Positions 1 to 6,962 of a stretch of 42,590 nucleotides of DNA are shown piece after piece. Below the pieces are notes generated by a model that saw only the letters and a list, made by a program, of their open reading frames with translations, was not told where the DNA came from and ran no database searches. The position numbers and the translations under genes were made by a program. The first letter of the stretch is position 1. Each line of letters begins with the position of its first letter. The stretch spans positions 1 through 42,590 of the forward strand of contig FR902226.1 in assembly GCA_000438415.1 (NCBI GenBank), read 5' to 3'. Source of the DNA: Clostridium sp. CAG:628. GTDB taxonomy: Bacteria; Bacillota_I; Bacilli_A; RF39; UBA660.

Positions 1-342
1 GGATTAATGTCAATAGATGAGTTAAGTTATGCAGGAGGAGAATATTGGACAGAATTAACTGCACCATATGCATGGTATTACACTAATGTAAATGGAGAAA
101 GTATTACAGGCAGTACAGATTCCTGGGCCCTTTCCCCTCGCCACTGGAGTGGCGATGTCTCGCTCGTTTGGGGCGTCGTTGGTTCTGGTAATAACCCTGG
201 CGAATTGTTCTACTACGACGTGGTCGACTCGATTGCTGTGCGTCCTTCAGTATCTCTTTCATCTTGTAATCTGATATCCAGAGGAGACGGAAGTCCTGAA
301 AACCCTTACGTTGTTTATACAGGTAGTGGTGTTTGTGAATAG
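1..342 (+). CDS. C-terminal fragment of a surface protein with a DUF6273-like C-terminal domain
   Basis: The reading frame is open from the first base, so the ATG at position 7 is probably internal and this is the 3' end of a larger gene. The last ~75 residues show the pattern SW.LSP ... W.V ... AVRPSVSL ... GDGSPENPYVV. This resembles the C-terminal domain (DUF6273-like) repeated in many surface proteins of gut Bacillota. Function is unknown; such proteins are usually extracellular. Codons 121-240 are strikingly unlike the rest of the window: GC is 69 of 120 bases, A only 14 of 120, and 31 of 40 codons end in C or T. The stop codon lies inside the stem of the terminator at 338-366. The family name is from pattern memory, not a search. 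Confidence 0.6.
   Translation, partial: GLMSIDELSYAGGEYWTELTAPYAWYYTNVNGESITGSTDSWALSPRHWSGDVSLVWGVVGSGNNPGELFYYDVVDSIAVRPSVSLSSCNLISRGDGSPENPYVVYTGSGVCE
121..240 (+). other. A-depleted, GC-rich hypervariable-like patch
   Basis: This stretch of the surface protein gene is about 57% GC in a window that is otherwise far more AT-rich. Adenine is nearly absent in the sense strand, and only one of 40 codons ends in A. The borders are abrupt: normal A-rich sequence lies before ~115 and after ~250. The pattern fits a variable region produced by adenine-specific mutagenic retrohoming (many NNC/NNT codons where a template would have AAC/AAT). It could also be a recombined cassette. No reverse transcriptase or template repeat is in the window. 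Confidence 0.4.
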
Positions 343-366
343 AAGTGTGAACTCACTTCTATTTTT
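338..366 (+). terminator. Intrinsic terminator of the surface protein gene
   Basis: A perfect 10-bp stem (AATAGAAGTG with CACTTCTATT, loop TGAACT) is followed by a T run. The TAG stop codon at 340-342 is part of the left arm. Confidence 0.85.
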
Positions 367-389
367 GTATATAAAAAAGTACAAAAACA

Positions 390-418
390 TTGACAACAAC
401 TTACTTTTGTAGTAGAAT
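390..418 (+). promoter_or_regulatory. Consensus sigma-A promoter
   Basis: TTGACA at 390-395, a 17-bp spacer, then TAGAAT at 413-418. Transcription would start near 425, just upstream of the ATG at 441. This argues against the upstream in-frame TTG at 390 being the start codon, because that TTG is the -35 box itself. Confidence 0.8.
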
Positions 419-440
419 ATTGTCCCAACAAGGGGGAAAT

Positions 441-884
441 ATGAAAACTATTAACAAAAGAATTACTGAGTATATTCTAGAAATTATCTTTTTAATACTT
501 ATAATAATAGTTACAAACATAATATGGAAAAACTTAAGTATTAATAATTACAAAACAACAGCTTATACAAGTAGTAACCTAATATTAGACATAAAAAATA
601 TTAATAATCAAATATATCTAACTATTGATAACACAAAAAAACAAGATAAATCTTATACACTATATTTAAAAGTATTAAATAATACTACAGACTTTAAAAT
701 AAATATTAATAACAATATAGAAAACATAAGTAATTTAGAAAAACATAAAGAAGGAAATGAAATATATTACAAAATAGATTCTTCAAACATAGAAAGTAAT
801 AATAAAAAAGATTACAAATTAGTATTTATTGATAACATAGAAACTCTAGATATATCTTTTGATATAAAAGAAGAAAGCATTTAG
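441..884 (+). CDS. Small membrane-anchored protein of unknown function
   Basis: A 147-residue protein with one N-terminal membrane segment (about residues 12-31, very Ile/Leu rich) and an Asn/Lys/Ile-rich remainder predicted to lie outside the cell. The outside part alternates hydrophobic and polar residues, which suggests a beta-rich fold. No family is recognised. The start is placed at 441 because AGGGGG lies 5 bases upstream and because the longer TTG start sits in the promoter. It is a single-gene transcript: its promoter is at 390-418, and its stop codon forms part of a hairpin shared with the convergent ABC permease gene, which it overlaps by 4 bases. Confidence 0.6.
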   Translation: MKTINKRITEYILEIIFLILIIIVTNIIWKNLSINNYKTTAYTSSNLILDIKNINNQIYLTIDNTKKQDKSYTLYLKVLNNTTDFKININNNIENISNLEKHKEGNEIYYKIDSSNIESNNKKDYKLVFIDNIETLDISFDIKEESI

Positions 885-902
885 TCACATTCTAAATGCT
901 TT
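874..902. terminator. Shared hairpin between convergent genes
   Basis: An 11-bp perfect stem (AAAGCATTTAG / CTAAATGCTTT, loop TCACATT) contains the stop codons of both the forward small protein gene and the reverse permease gene. T-rich tracts follow on both strands, so it probably terminates both transcripts. Confidence 0.75.
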
Positions 903-1672
903 TCTATTACACAAATAATCTTATATAATAAAATAGATAAAAACAATAAAACAACTATACCACTCATAACTAAGGTTAAATTAAATACTTGACTACCATA
1001 TAAAATAAGATAACCTATACCAGCCTTACTAGTAAGAAATTCTCCCATAATTACACCTATCAAACAAAGTCCAATATTAATTTTACATTGATTAATAATA
1101 ATACCATAATTATTAGGAATAACTAAATTAAACAAAATATCTATTTCACTTGCCTTAAATGATTTAAGTAACTTAACTCTATTTTTATTAGTTCCCTTAA
1201 AACCATGAGAAATTGATTGAATACTAGCAATTACACTAATTAAAATAGCCATTAAAATAATACTCTTCTTATTAGCTCCAACCCATATAATTATAACTGG
1301 ACCAAGTGCAACCTTAGGTAAACTGTTTAATATAGTTAAATATGGGTCAATTACCTTATCAAATGTTTTAAATCTATATATTAATAAACTAAATATTAAA
1401 CTAACAACTAAAGTAATAAAGAAGGCTATCAAAGTCTCACTAGCAGTAACCCAAATATGATATAACAAATTATCATTAACAAACAAACTAATAATATTAT
1501 TAACTATCTTAGATGGACAACTAGTAATAAAAGAATTAATAACTTCTTTATAAGCAAGAACTTCCCAAAGTAACAATATACCTATTAATATAAATACTTG
1601 TATAAAAACAACTTTAATCTTATTCCTCTTATATTTCCTTATAAATTCTTTTTGTTTATCACTTTCCTTCAT
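881..1672 (-). CDS. ABC transporter permease, SsuC/TauC/ThiX type
   Basis: A 263-residue inner-membrane permease with about six membrane segments. The binding-protein-dependent transport signature region is near residues 165-200 (KASEIDILFNLVIPNN ... ), where the coupling helix contacts the ATPase. Length and layout match the SsuC/TauC/ThiX group, which imports alkanesulfonates, taurine or thiamine pyrimidine precursors. It is the last gene of a three-gene operon on the minus strand (binding protein, ATPase, permease). The ATG overlaps the end of the ATPase gene by 14 bases and is preceded by GGAGGG, which indicates translational coupling. The substrate cannot be fixed from sequence; no riboswitch that would name it was found upstream. 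Confidence 0.85.
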   Translation of the reverse strand: MKESDKQKEFIRKYKRNKIKVVFIQVFILIGILLLWEVLAYKEVINSFITSCPSKIVNNIISLFVNDNLLYHIWVTASETLIAFFITLVVSLIFSLLIYRFKTFDKVIDPYLTILNSLPKVALGPVIIIWVGANKKSIILMAILISVIASIQSISHGFKGTNKNRVKLLKSFKASEIDILFNLVIPNNYGIIINQCKINIGLCLIGVIMGEFLTSKAGIGYLILYGSQVFNLTLVMSGIVVLLFLSILLYKIICVIEKHLECD

Positions 1673-2405
1673 CTATATCCCTCCATAACTTATCGTAATA
1701 AAGATTAAACAAAGGACTCTTTCTTCTTTCTAATGGCTTTAAAACATCTTGATAATCCATTAAATAAACATTCTTAATCTTACTAGGTCTCTTACTCATA
1801 ACAATAACCTTTGAAGAAATAGAAGCGGCTTCTCCAATATCATGCGTTACCATAATTGCAGTAATACCTTCTTCTTTTAAAATATTATAAACATCATCAC
1901 TTACTCTTAATCTAGTCTGATAATCAAGTGCACTAAAAGGTTCATCTAACAAAACCAAATTAGGTTTAGTAGCAATAGTCCTAATAAGTGCAACCCTTTG
2001 TCTCATACCCCCAGATAAATCATTAACTTTCTTATTAATAAAATCCTCTAATCCATACTTAGTTAACAATTCTTTAACATAACTAATATTCTCTTTAGTA
2101 AGTTTTTTCTCTACCTTAAGACCTAAACAAGCATTATCAAACACACTTAACCAAGGAAACAAAGCATCTTCTTGAAGCATATAACTAACTCTAATATCTT
2201 TTCTAAAAGTAACAACTCCACTATAGTCATTATCTAAACCCGCTAATATATTAAGAATAGTACTTTTCCCACATCCACTAGGACCAATAATTGAAACAAA
2301 CTCACCAGATTTAATACTAAAAGACACATCATTAACAGCCTTAACTTCACCATTTAAACTATTATAACTTTTAAATAAATTATTAACTTTTAAAATCTCA
2401 TTCAT
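1659..2405 (-). CDS. ABC transporter ATP-binding protein, SsuB/TauB/ThiZ type
   Basis: A 248-residue ABC ATPase. Walker A is GPSGCGKST (about residues 41-49), the Q-loop region is MLQEDALFPW, the signature is LSGGMRQR, and Walker B with the catalytic Glu is LVLLDEPFSALD; the H-loop is VTHD. This is the nitrate/sulfonate/taurine-type group. The start was placed at 2405: from there the gene overlaps the binding-protein gene by only 8 bases in an ATGAATGA junction, and the protein begins MNEILKV as is usual for the family. A start five codons upstream (2420) has no better ribosome site. It works with the neighbouring permease and binding protein to import a small solute. Confidence 0.9.
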   Translation of the reverse strand: MNEILKVNNLFKSYNSLNGEVKAVNDVSFSIKSGEFVSIIGPSGCGKSTILNILAGLDNDYSGVVTFRKDIRVSYMLQEDALFPWLSVFDNACLGLKVEKKLTKENISYVKELLTKYGLEDFINKKVNDLSGGMRQRVALIRTIATKPNLVLLDEPFSALDYQTRLRVSDDVYNILKEEGITAIMVTHDIGEAASISSKVIVMSKRPSKIKNVYLMDYQDVLKPLERRKSPLFNLYYDKLWRDIDEGK

Positions 2406-3378
2406 ACACAAGAACACCATAACCGGGGTCCTTATCTAATACTCCATTATACTCCATTAAATCTAATAAATTATTATAAGCACCTTTACTTATCTTACTA
2501 TTATCCCACCAAGAATCAGCCTTTTTATATCTATCAACGACTTTAATTAAATCATTGATATCAGTACTAGAAAACTCTTCCTTAATTACATTAGCAATAC
2601 TACTTGCATCATTCTCCTTAACAAAAGAAAGGCCTCTATTAATAGCATTAGTAAACTTCTTTATAACATCTTTATTATTATCTAAATAACTCTTTTTAGT
2701 ATGAAACACAGTATAAGGTAACTCTCCACTTAAAAGTCCTATACTATCTATCACACACCCATAACCTTCTTTTTCTATCATAAGAGCATTAGGTTCAAAA
2801 AGATTAACAAAGTCTCCTTCTTTACCTATATAAGCTCCAGTTAAACCAGCAAAATCCACACTTGTATCTACTTTAACTTTATCTTTATCAATATTATTCT
2901 TATAAAGTGCATACATAAACACCATTGAAGGCATTCCACCACTTCTACCTGCAAGTACCTTTTTACCTATTAAATCATTAACACTAAAATTATTTTTATA
3001 CTTACAGTCTCCAACCAAAAATTGTCCATCTCTCTTAGTTAAACTAGAAAAATTTACTAAATAATCTTTTTGATTATTATTATAAACATATATTGTAGCC
3101 TCCATTCCAGAAAGCCCTACATTAGCATCTCCACTAAGTACTGCACTAGCAACTTTATCAGCCCCACTTGTTAAAGTCACATCTATGTCTAACCCTTCAT
3201 CTTGAAAATACCCATTATGAATACTCACATAAAACGGAGCATAAAACACACTATGAGTAACCTCTGCTACTCTAACTTTTTTAAGATTACTATTATCTTT
3301 AAAACCATAATAACTACCTAAAAACCCTAAAATAGCCAAAATAAAAATACTTAATACATAATAATATACTTTTTTCAT
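2398..3378 (-). CDS. ABC transporter substrate-binding protein, NMT1/SsuA-like
   Basis: A 326-residue extracellular solute-binding protein of the NMT1/THI5/SsuA type. After an N-terminal hydrophobic segment (residues 3-25) comes VRVAEVTHSVFYAPFYVSI, the usual first strand and ligand loop. Later come the typical GYFQDEGLD, VASAVLSGDANVGL and LIGKKVLAGRSGGMPS stretches. Start 3378 was chosen because AAAGGTGGG precedes it, whereas the ATG at 3393 has no ribosome site. Most Bacillota homologues are lipoproteins, but no lipobox Cys is visible here, so anchoring would be by the uncleaved N-terminal helix. Thiamine precursor, sulfonate or taurine are all possible substrates. First gene of the operon. 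Confidence 0.85.
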   Translation of the reverse strand: MKKVYYYVLSIFILAILGFLGSYYGFKDNSNLKKVRVAEVTHSVFYAPFYVSIHNGYFQDEGLDIDVTLTSGADKVASAVLSGDANVGLSGMEATIYVYNNNQKDYLVNFSSLTKRDGQFLVGDCKYKNNFSVNDLIGKKVLAGRSGGMPSMVFMYALYKNNIDKDKVKVDTSVDFAGLTGAYIGKEGDFVNLFEPNALMIEKEGYGCVIDSIGLLSGELPYTVFHTKKSYLDNNKDVIKKFTNAINRGLSFVKENDASSIANVIKEEFSSTDINDLIKVVDRYKKADSWWDNSKISKGAYNNLLDLMEYNGVLDKDPGYGVLVYE

Positions 3379-3397
3379 ATACCCACCTTTCATTACT

Positions 3398-3428
3398 ATT
3401 ATATGGATAAATAACTTAATGGTTACAA
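3398..3428 (-). promoter_or_regulatory. Possible promoter of the ABC importer operon
   Basis: On the minus strand TATAAT lies at 3403-3398, 20 bases upstream of the ATG at 3378. A TTGTAA at 3428-3423 is a weak -35 match with a long 19-bp spacer. No TPP-riboswitch signature (CTGAGA) is visible in the leader. Confidence 0.4.
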
Positions 3429-3451
3429 TTGTGAAACTTGAGTGAAAATGA

Positions 3452-3480
3452 TTGATAAAATATTTTAATATTTATATAAT
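3452..3480 (+). promoter_or_regulatory. Promoter of the acyltransferase pair
   Basis: TTGATA at 3452-3457, a 17-bp spacer, then TATAAT at 3475-3480, 18 bases before the ATG at 3498. It is divergent from the ABC importer operon. Confidence 0.75.
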
Positions 3481-3497
3481 TAATAAGAGGGATAAAT

Positions 3498-4064
3498 ATG
3501 AAATACACACTATACATTATAGCAAGACCAATAATTACATTATTTATGAAACTATTTTATAAAGTTGAAATAATTAACAAAGAGAATATTAGAGATAAAA
3601 ATGCATTACTAGTAGGGAATCACACTTCTAATTTAGATGCTTTATTAGTAATATCTTCAACAAAAAGAAACATTAGATTTTTAGCAAAACAAGAACTATT
3701 TAAACCTGTATTAAAAAAGTTATTCTTAAATGCAGGAGTAATACCCGTTAACAGAAAACAAAAAAGTCCACTATCTATTAGTTTAGCAGAAACTGCATTA
3801 AATAATAATGAACTAGTTTGTATATTTCTAGAAGGTACAATAAATAAAACAAATAAAACTTTATTACCATTTAAGTATGGAAGTGTCTCTCTAGCAAGTA
3901 AAACATCCTCATTACTAGTACCATTCGTAATAAAAGGAAAATATAAACTCTTTAGAAAAAGTGTATCAATAAAATTCTTAAGTCCATATTATTTAGAAAC
4001 AAATAATTTAGAACTTGAAAATAATAAGTTGATGAAAATAATTGAAAAGGAGTTAATCAAATGA
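3498..4064 (+). CDS. PlsC-family lysophospholipid acyltransferase, first of a tandem pair
   Basis: A 188-residue member of the 1-acyl-glycerol-3-phosphate acyltransferase family, which adds the second acyl chain to make phosphatidic acid at the membrane. The catalytic HX4D box is present as NHTSNLD (H42, D47). The second box, normally PEGTR, reads LEGTI here. The Arg that normally helps bind the phosphate of the acceptor is therefore replaced by Ile, and the Pro is also missing. A hydrophobic N-terminal helix would attach it to the membrane. It overlaps the next acyltransferase by four bases (ATGA), so the two are translated together. The altered box suggests a different acceptor or a divergent role. 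The family call is secure; the exact substrate is not. Confidence 0.85.
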   Translation: MKYTLYIIARPIITLFMKLFYKVEIINKENIRDKNALLVGNHTSNLDALLVISSTKRNIRFLAKQELFKPVLKKLFLNAGVIPVNRKQKSPLSISLAETALNNNELVCIFLEGTINKTNKTLLPFKYGSVSLASKTSSLLVPFVIKGKYKLFRKSVSIKFLSPYYLETNNLELENNKLMKIIEKELIK

Positions 4065-4627
4065 ACGTAGCATATAAAGTTTTAAGAACTATTTTAACAC
4101 CAATATATAAATTTTATTATAATCCAAAAATAATAGGTAAAGAAAACATTCCAAAAGAAGGAAGTATTATTATTGCAGGTAACCATAAACACTTAATGGA
4201 CCAATGTAACATAATAATAAGTACAAAAAGAGTAATAACTTACATGGCTAAAAAAGAATACTTTGATAATAAAAAGACAAGTTGGTTCTTTAAAATGGTA
4301 CATTGTATACCAGTGAATAGAAAAGAAAAGGACCCAACTGCTAAATCAAAAGCAATAAATGTTTTAAATAATGGAGGTGCAATAGGTATATTTCCAGAAG
4401 GAACAAGAAACAAAACAAACGAATTACTTCTTCCATTTAAATTTGGTGCTGTATCTTTAGCACAAAAAACTAACTCTTTAATAGTACCTTTTGGTATAAA
4501 AGGTTCATACTCTTTTAGAAGTAAAGACCTAATTATTAAAATAGGTAAACCATTTAGCATAGAAAATATGTCATTAGAAACTGCAAATACCTTACTATAT
4601 AATAAAATATTATCTTTAATTAAATAA
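4061..4627 (+). CDS. PlsC-family 1-acyl-sn-glycerol-3-phosphate acyltransferase, second of the pair
   Basis: A 188-residue acyltransferase of exactly the same length as its upstream neighbour and clearly related to it. Both catalytic boxes look canonical: NHKHLMD (H42, D47) and FPEGTRNKT. This copy is the better candidate for the housekeeping lysophosphatidate acyltransferase. The shared LLLPFKFG / LLPFKYG stretch and equal lengths indicate a tandem duplication. The start codon overlaps the previous stop in an ATGA junction. No clear hairpin terminator was seen in the 80 bases after the gene, but a new promoter lies there. Confidence 0.88.
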   Translation: MNVAYKVLRTILTPIYKFYYNPKIIGKENIPKEGSIIIAGNHKHLMDQCNIIISTKRVITYMAKKEYFDNKKTSWFFKMVHCIPVNRKEKDPTAKSKAINVLNNGGAIGIFPEGTRNKTNELLLPFKFGAVSLAQKTNSLIVPFGIKGSYSFRSKDLIIKIGKPFSIENMSLETANTLLYNKILSLIK

Positions 4628-4650
4628 TGTAAATTTTATACTATACCCCC

Positions 4651-4679
4651 TACAAAACAAGTAAAAAAAATGTTATAAT
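4651..4679 (+). promoter_or_regulatory. Probable promoter of the envelope operon
   Basis: TATAAT at 4674-4679 with a weak TACAAA at -35 (4651-4656, 17-bp spacing). A strong AGAAGGAGG ribosome site follows at 4695-4703, before the ATG at 4709. Confidence 0.55.
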
Positions 4680-4708
4680 ATTAAATGATAAACTAGAAGG
4701 AGGCATTA

Positions 4709-6949
4709 ATGAAGAAGTATTTAATCATATTAACCATAGTTTTAATAAACATTTTATTTGTAGGGGAACTCAATGCCCTTGAAGGCTATACAACAGATAC
4801 TTATGTAGGTTTAAGAACTGGCCCAGGTACAAATTACGACAGAGTTAAACAAATAAACTCCAAAAACACTGTAATAGACCTAGTTAGTGATGAGTTATAT
4901 AATGTTGGTGACAAAGCCTGTTCAAGTGGTTGGTATAAATTAAAATATAACAATGAAGAACTTTATATATGTGGTCTATATGTATCGATTGGTACTCCAC
5001 CTAGTACAGGAAAAGTGGACTATAACACAGAATCATTTGAAGCAAGAATAAACGGAGTAAACATACAACTAAGAAAAGAAGCGTCTTACAGTAGCACACT
5101 TTTAACAACACTTTTACCAGGTACAAACGTAAAGATAATTGGTTCAAAAGTTACAGGTTCTGGCTGTGCAGAAGGATTCTATAAAATAACAACAGATAAT
5201 AATGTGACAGGTTATGTATGTTCTAAATTTGTACTAACAAAAGAAGAAATGACAAAAGAAGATGAAGAATATACTAAATATTTAATAAGTTTAGGTTTTC
5301 CAGAAGATTACACACCTTATTTAAATAAACTTCACAGTATGCATCCAAACTGGACATTTAAACCAGTTAAAACTAATTACTATTGGGACACAGTTGTAAC
5401 AAAAGAAGACGATAATGTTGCTCTTATAAATTATGCAAATGACCTTTACAGAGTAGACAATATTGGCCTAGATGGTGCTAATTGGTACCGTGCCAAAAAA
5501 GAAGTAGTTGCTTTTTACCTAGACCCAAGAAACTTCTTAACAGAAAAATTTATATTCATGTTTGAAAGTTTAAAATATAACTATGGAAGTGGAAAAGAAT
5601 CTTCACTAAATAAAGATAGCGAAATAACAAAAAGATACTATGACACAATTTCAAAAATATTTTCTGGAAGTTTTTTAAACACAGATTATTACAAATTTAT
5701 TTATATAGATGCAGGATTTCAACATAACATAAGTCCAGTACATCTAGCAACTCGTTCAAATCAAGAAGGTGCAACTAAAGAAAGTTATGTTGCAGTATCT
5801 GGTACTTATACAGAATTATATAAAGGTTATAACTTACAAGGACTATATAATTTTTATAATATAGGTGCTTATGCTAGAAGTGGTTATCCAAACCCAGTAC
5901 TAAATGGTTTAATATATGCATGCGGTTCAAGATGTGGAGGAAACGATACTTATGGTAGACCTTGGAACGAAAGATATAAAGCAATATATGGAGGAGCACA
6001 AAAAATTGCAAATAACTATATAGCCGCAGGACAATACACATTATACACTCAAAGATTTAATGTAGATCCATCCGCTCTTGCTCCAAACTTCACAAACCAA
6101 TATCAAACTAATATCCTAGCACCAACAAGCGAATCAGCAGATGCTTATAGTGCATACAAAGACATGAACTTACTTGATGAACCATTCGAGTTCTATATCC
6201 CAGTCTACTTAAACATGCCAAAAACAGTAAGTTTACCAACTACAAAAAGTTCAGTTACAACTTTGGAGAGCATTTCCATTAATGGTAAAACAGTAACCTC
6301 TTTTGATAAAGACTTATTAGAACAAACAATATATGTTGAAGATGGATTAGACAAGTACAATATAAGTGTTACTCCAACAAGTTCTAACGTAACAATAACA
6401 GGTACTGGCTTAGTTACTCTAACAGGAACAAAAACACTTCATGAAATAACTGTAACAAGTGAAAGTGGTAACTCTAGAACATACAAACTAACAATTATCA
6501 AAGTAAAAGATACAACTACAGTAAATGATATAATTAGTAAACTATCAGTTAAAACAAATGATACTCTAATGTTTAATATAAGCTCTGGAACTTTAGTAAG
6601 TACACTAATTCAAAGTATAAACAAACAAAATTCAAATGCCATTGTAAACATATATGAGTCAAGTGGTAGTGCTTCTTCTAGTAGTGACTTAATAAAAACA
6701 AATCAAAAAATAAAAATAACTGTTCCATCTGGAGAATCAAGAACATACACTTTAATAGTAACTGGAGATACAAGTGGAGACGGAAAAGTAACAATACTTG
6801 ATTTGCTTCAATTACAAAAACATCTATTAGGTTCTAGTGTTTTAAATAGCGTTCAATTAAAATCTGCAGACACTAACCTTGATGGAACAACTAATATATT
6901 AGATTTACTTAGAATACAAAAACATATTCTAGGAAGTATTAGATTATAA
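4709..6949 (+). CDS. Secreted N-acetylglucosaminidase-type wall hydrolase with SH3 and dockerin domains
   Basis: A 746-residue exported protein. Order of parts: signal peptide (1-24); two bacterial SH3 domains (about 26-90 and 108-172; GLRTGPGTNYDRV and IQLRKEASYSS); a LytD/GH73-like glucosaminidase domain (about 200-450, with LDPRNFLTE, ISPVHLATRSNQEG and GAYARSGYPNP); a cadherin-like beta-sandwich region (about 515-600) and a second beta region; and a C-terminal type I dockerin (686-746) with two calcium-loop repeats, GDTSGDGKVTILD and ADTNLDGTTNILD, each followed by QKH.LG. It would cut peptidoglycan glycan strands at the cell surface. The dockerin suggests docking to the cohesin protein encoded 13 bases downstream. 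The Glu in QEG is the likely catalytic acid by family analogy. Confidence 0.85.
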   Translation: MKKYLIILTIVLINILFVGELNALEGYTTDTYVGLRTGPGTNYDRVKQINSKNTVIDLVSDELYNVGDKACSSGWYKLKYNNEELYICGLYVSIGTPPSTGKVDYNTESFEARINGVNIQLRKEASYSSTLLTTLLPGTNVKIIGSKVTGSGCAEGFYKITTDNNVTGYVCSKFVLTKEEMTKEDEEYTKYLISLGFPEDYTPYLNKLHSMHPNWTFKPVKTNYYWDTVVTKEDDNVALINYANDLYRVDNIGLDGANWYRAKKEVVAFYLDPRNFLTEKFIFMFESLKYNYGSGKESSLNKDSEITKRYYDTISKIFSGSFLNTDYYKFIYIDAGFQHNISPVHLATRSNQEGATKESYVAVSGTYTELYKGYNLQGLYNFYNIGAYARSGYPNPVLNGLIYACGSRCGGNDTYGRPWNERYKAIYGGAQKIANNYIAAGQYTLYTQRFNVDPSALAPNFTNQYQTNILAPTSESADAYSAYKDMNLLDEPFEFYIPVYLNMPKTVSLPTTKSSVTTLESISINGKTVTSFDKDLLEQTIYVEDGLDKYNISVTPTSSNVTITGTGLVTLTGTKTLHEITVTSESGNSRTYKLTIIKVKDTTTVNDIISKLSVKTNDTLMFNISSGTLVSTLIQSINKQNSNAIVNIYESSGSASSSSDLIKTNQKIKITVPSGESRTYTLIVTGDTSGDGKVTILDLLQLQKHLLGSSVLNSVQLKSADTNLDGTTNILDLLRIQKHILGSIRL

Positions 6950-6962
6950 AGGAGAATAAAGT

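Noticed and set aside
390..440. In-frame TTG start that would lengthen the small membrane protein by 17 residues
   Set aside because: The TTG is the first part of a consensus -35 box and the transcript would begin downstream of it; ATG 441 has a good ribosome site.
3379..3497. TPP riboswitch upstream of the ABC importer
   Set aside because: The region lacks the conserved CTGAGA and other core elements and is too short and AT-rich.
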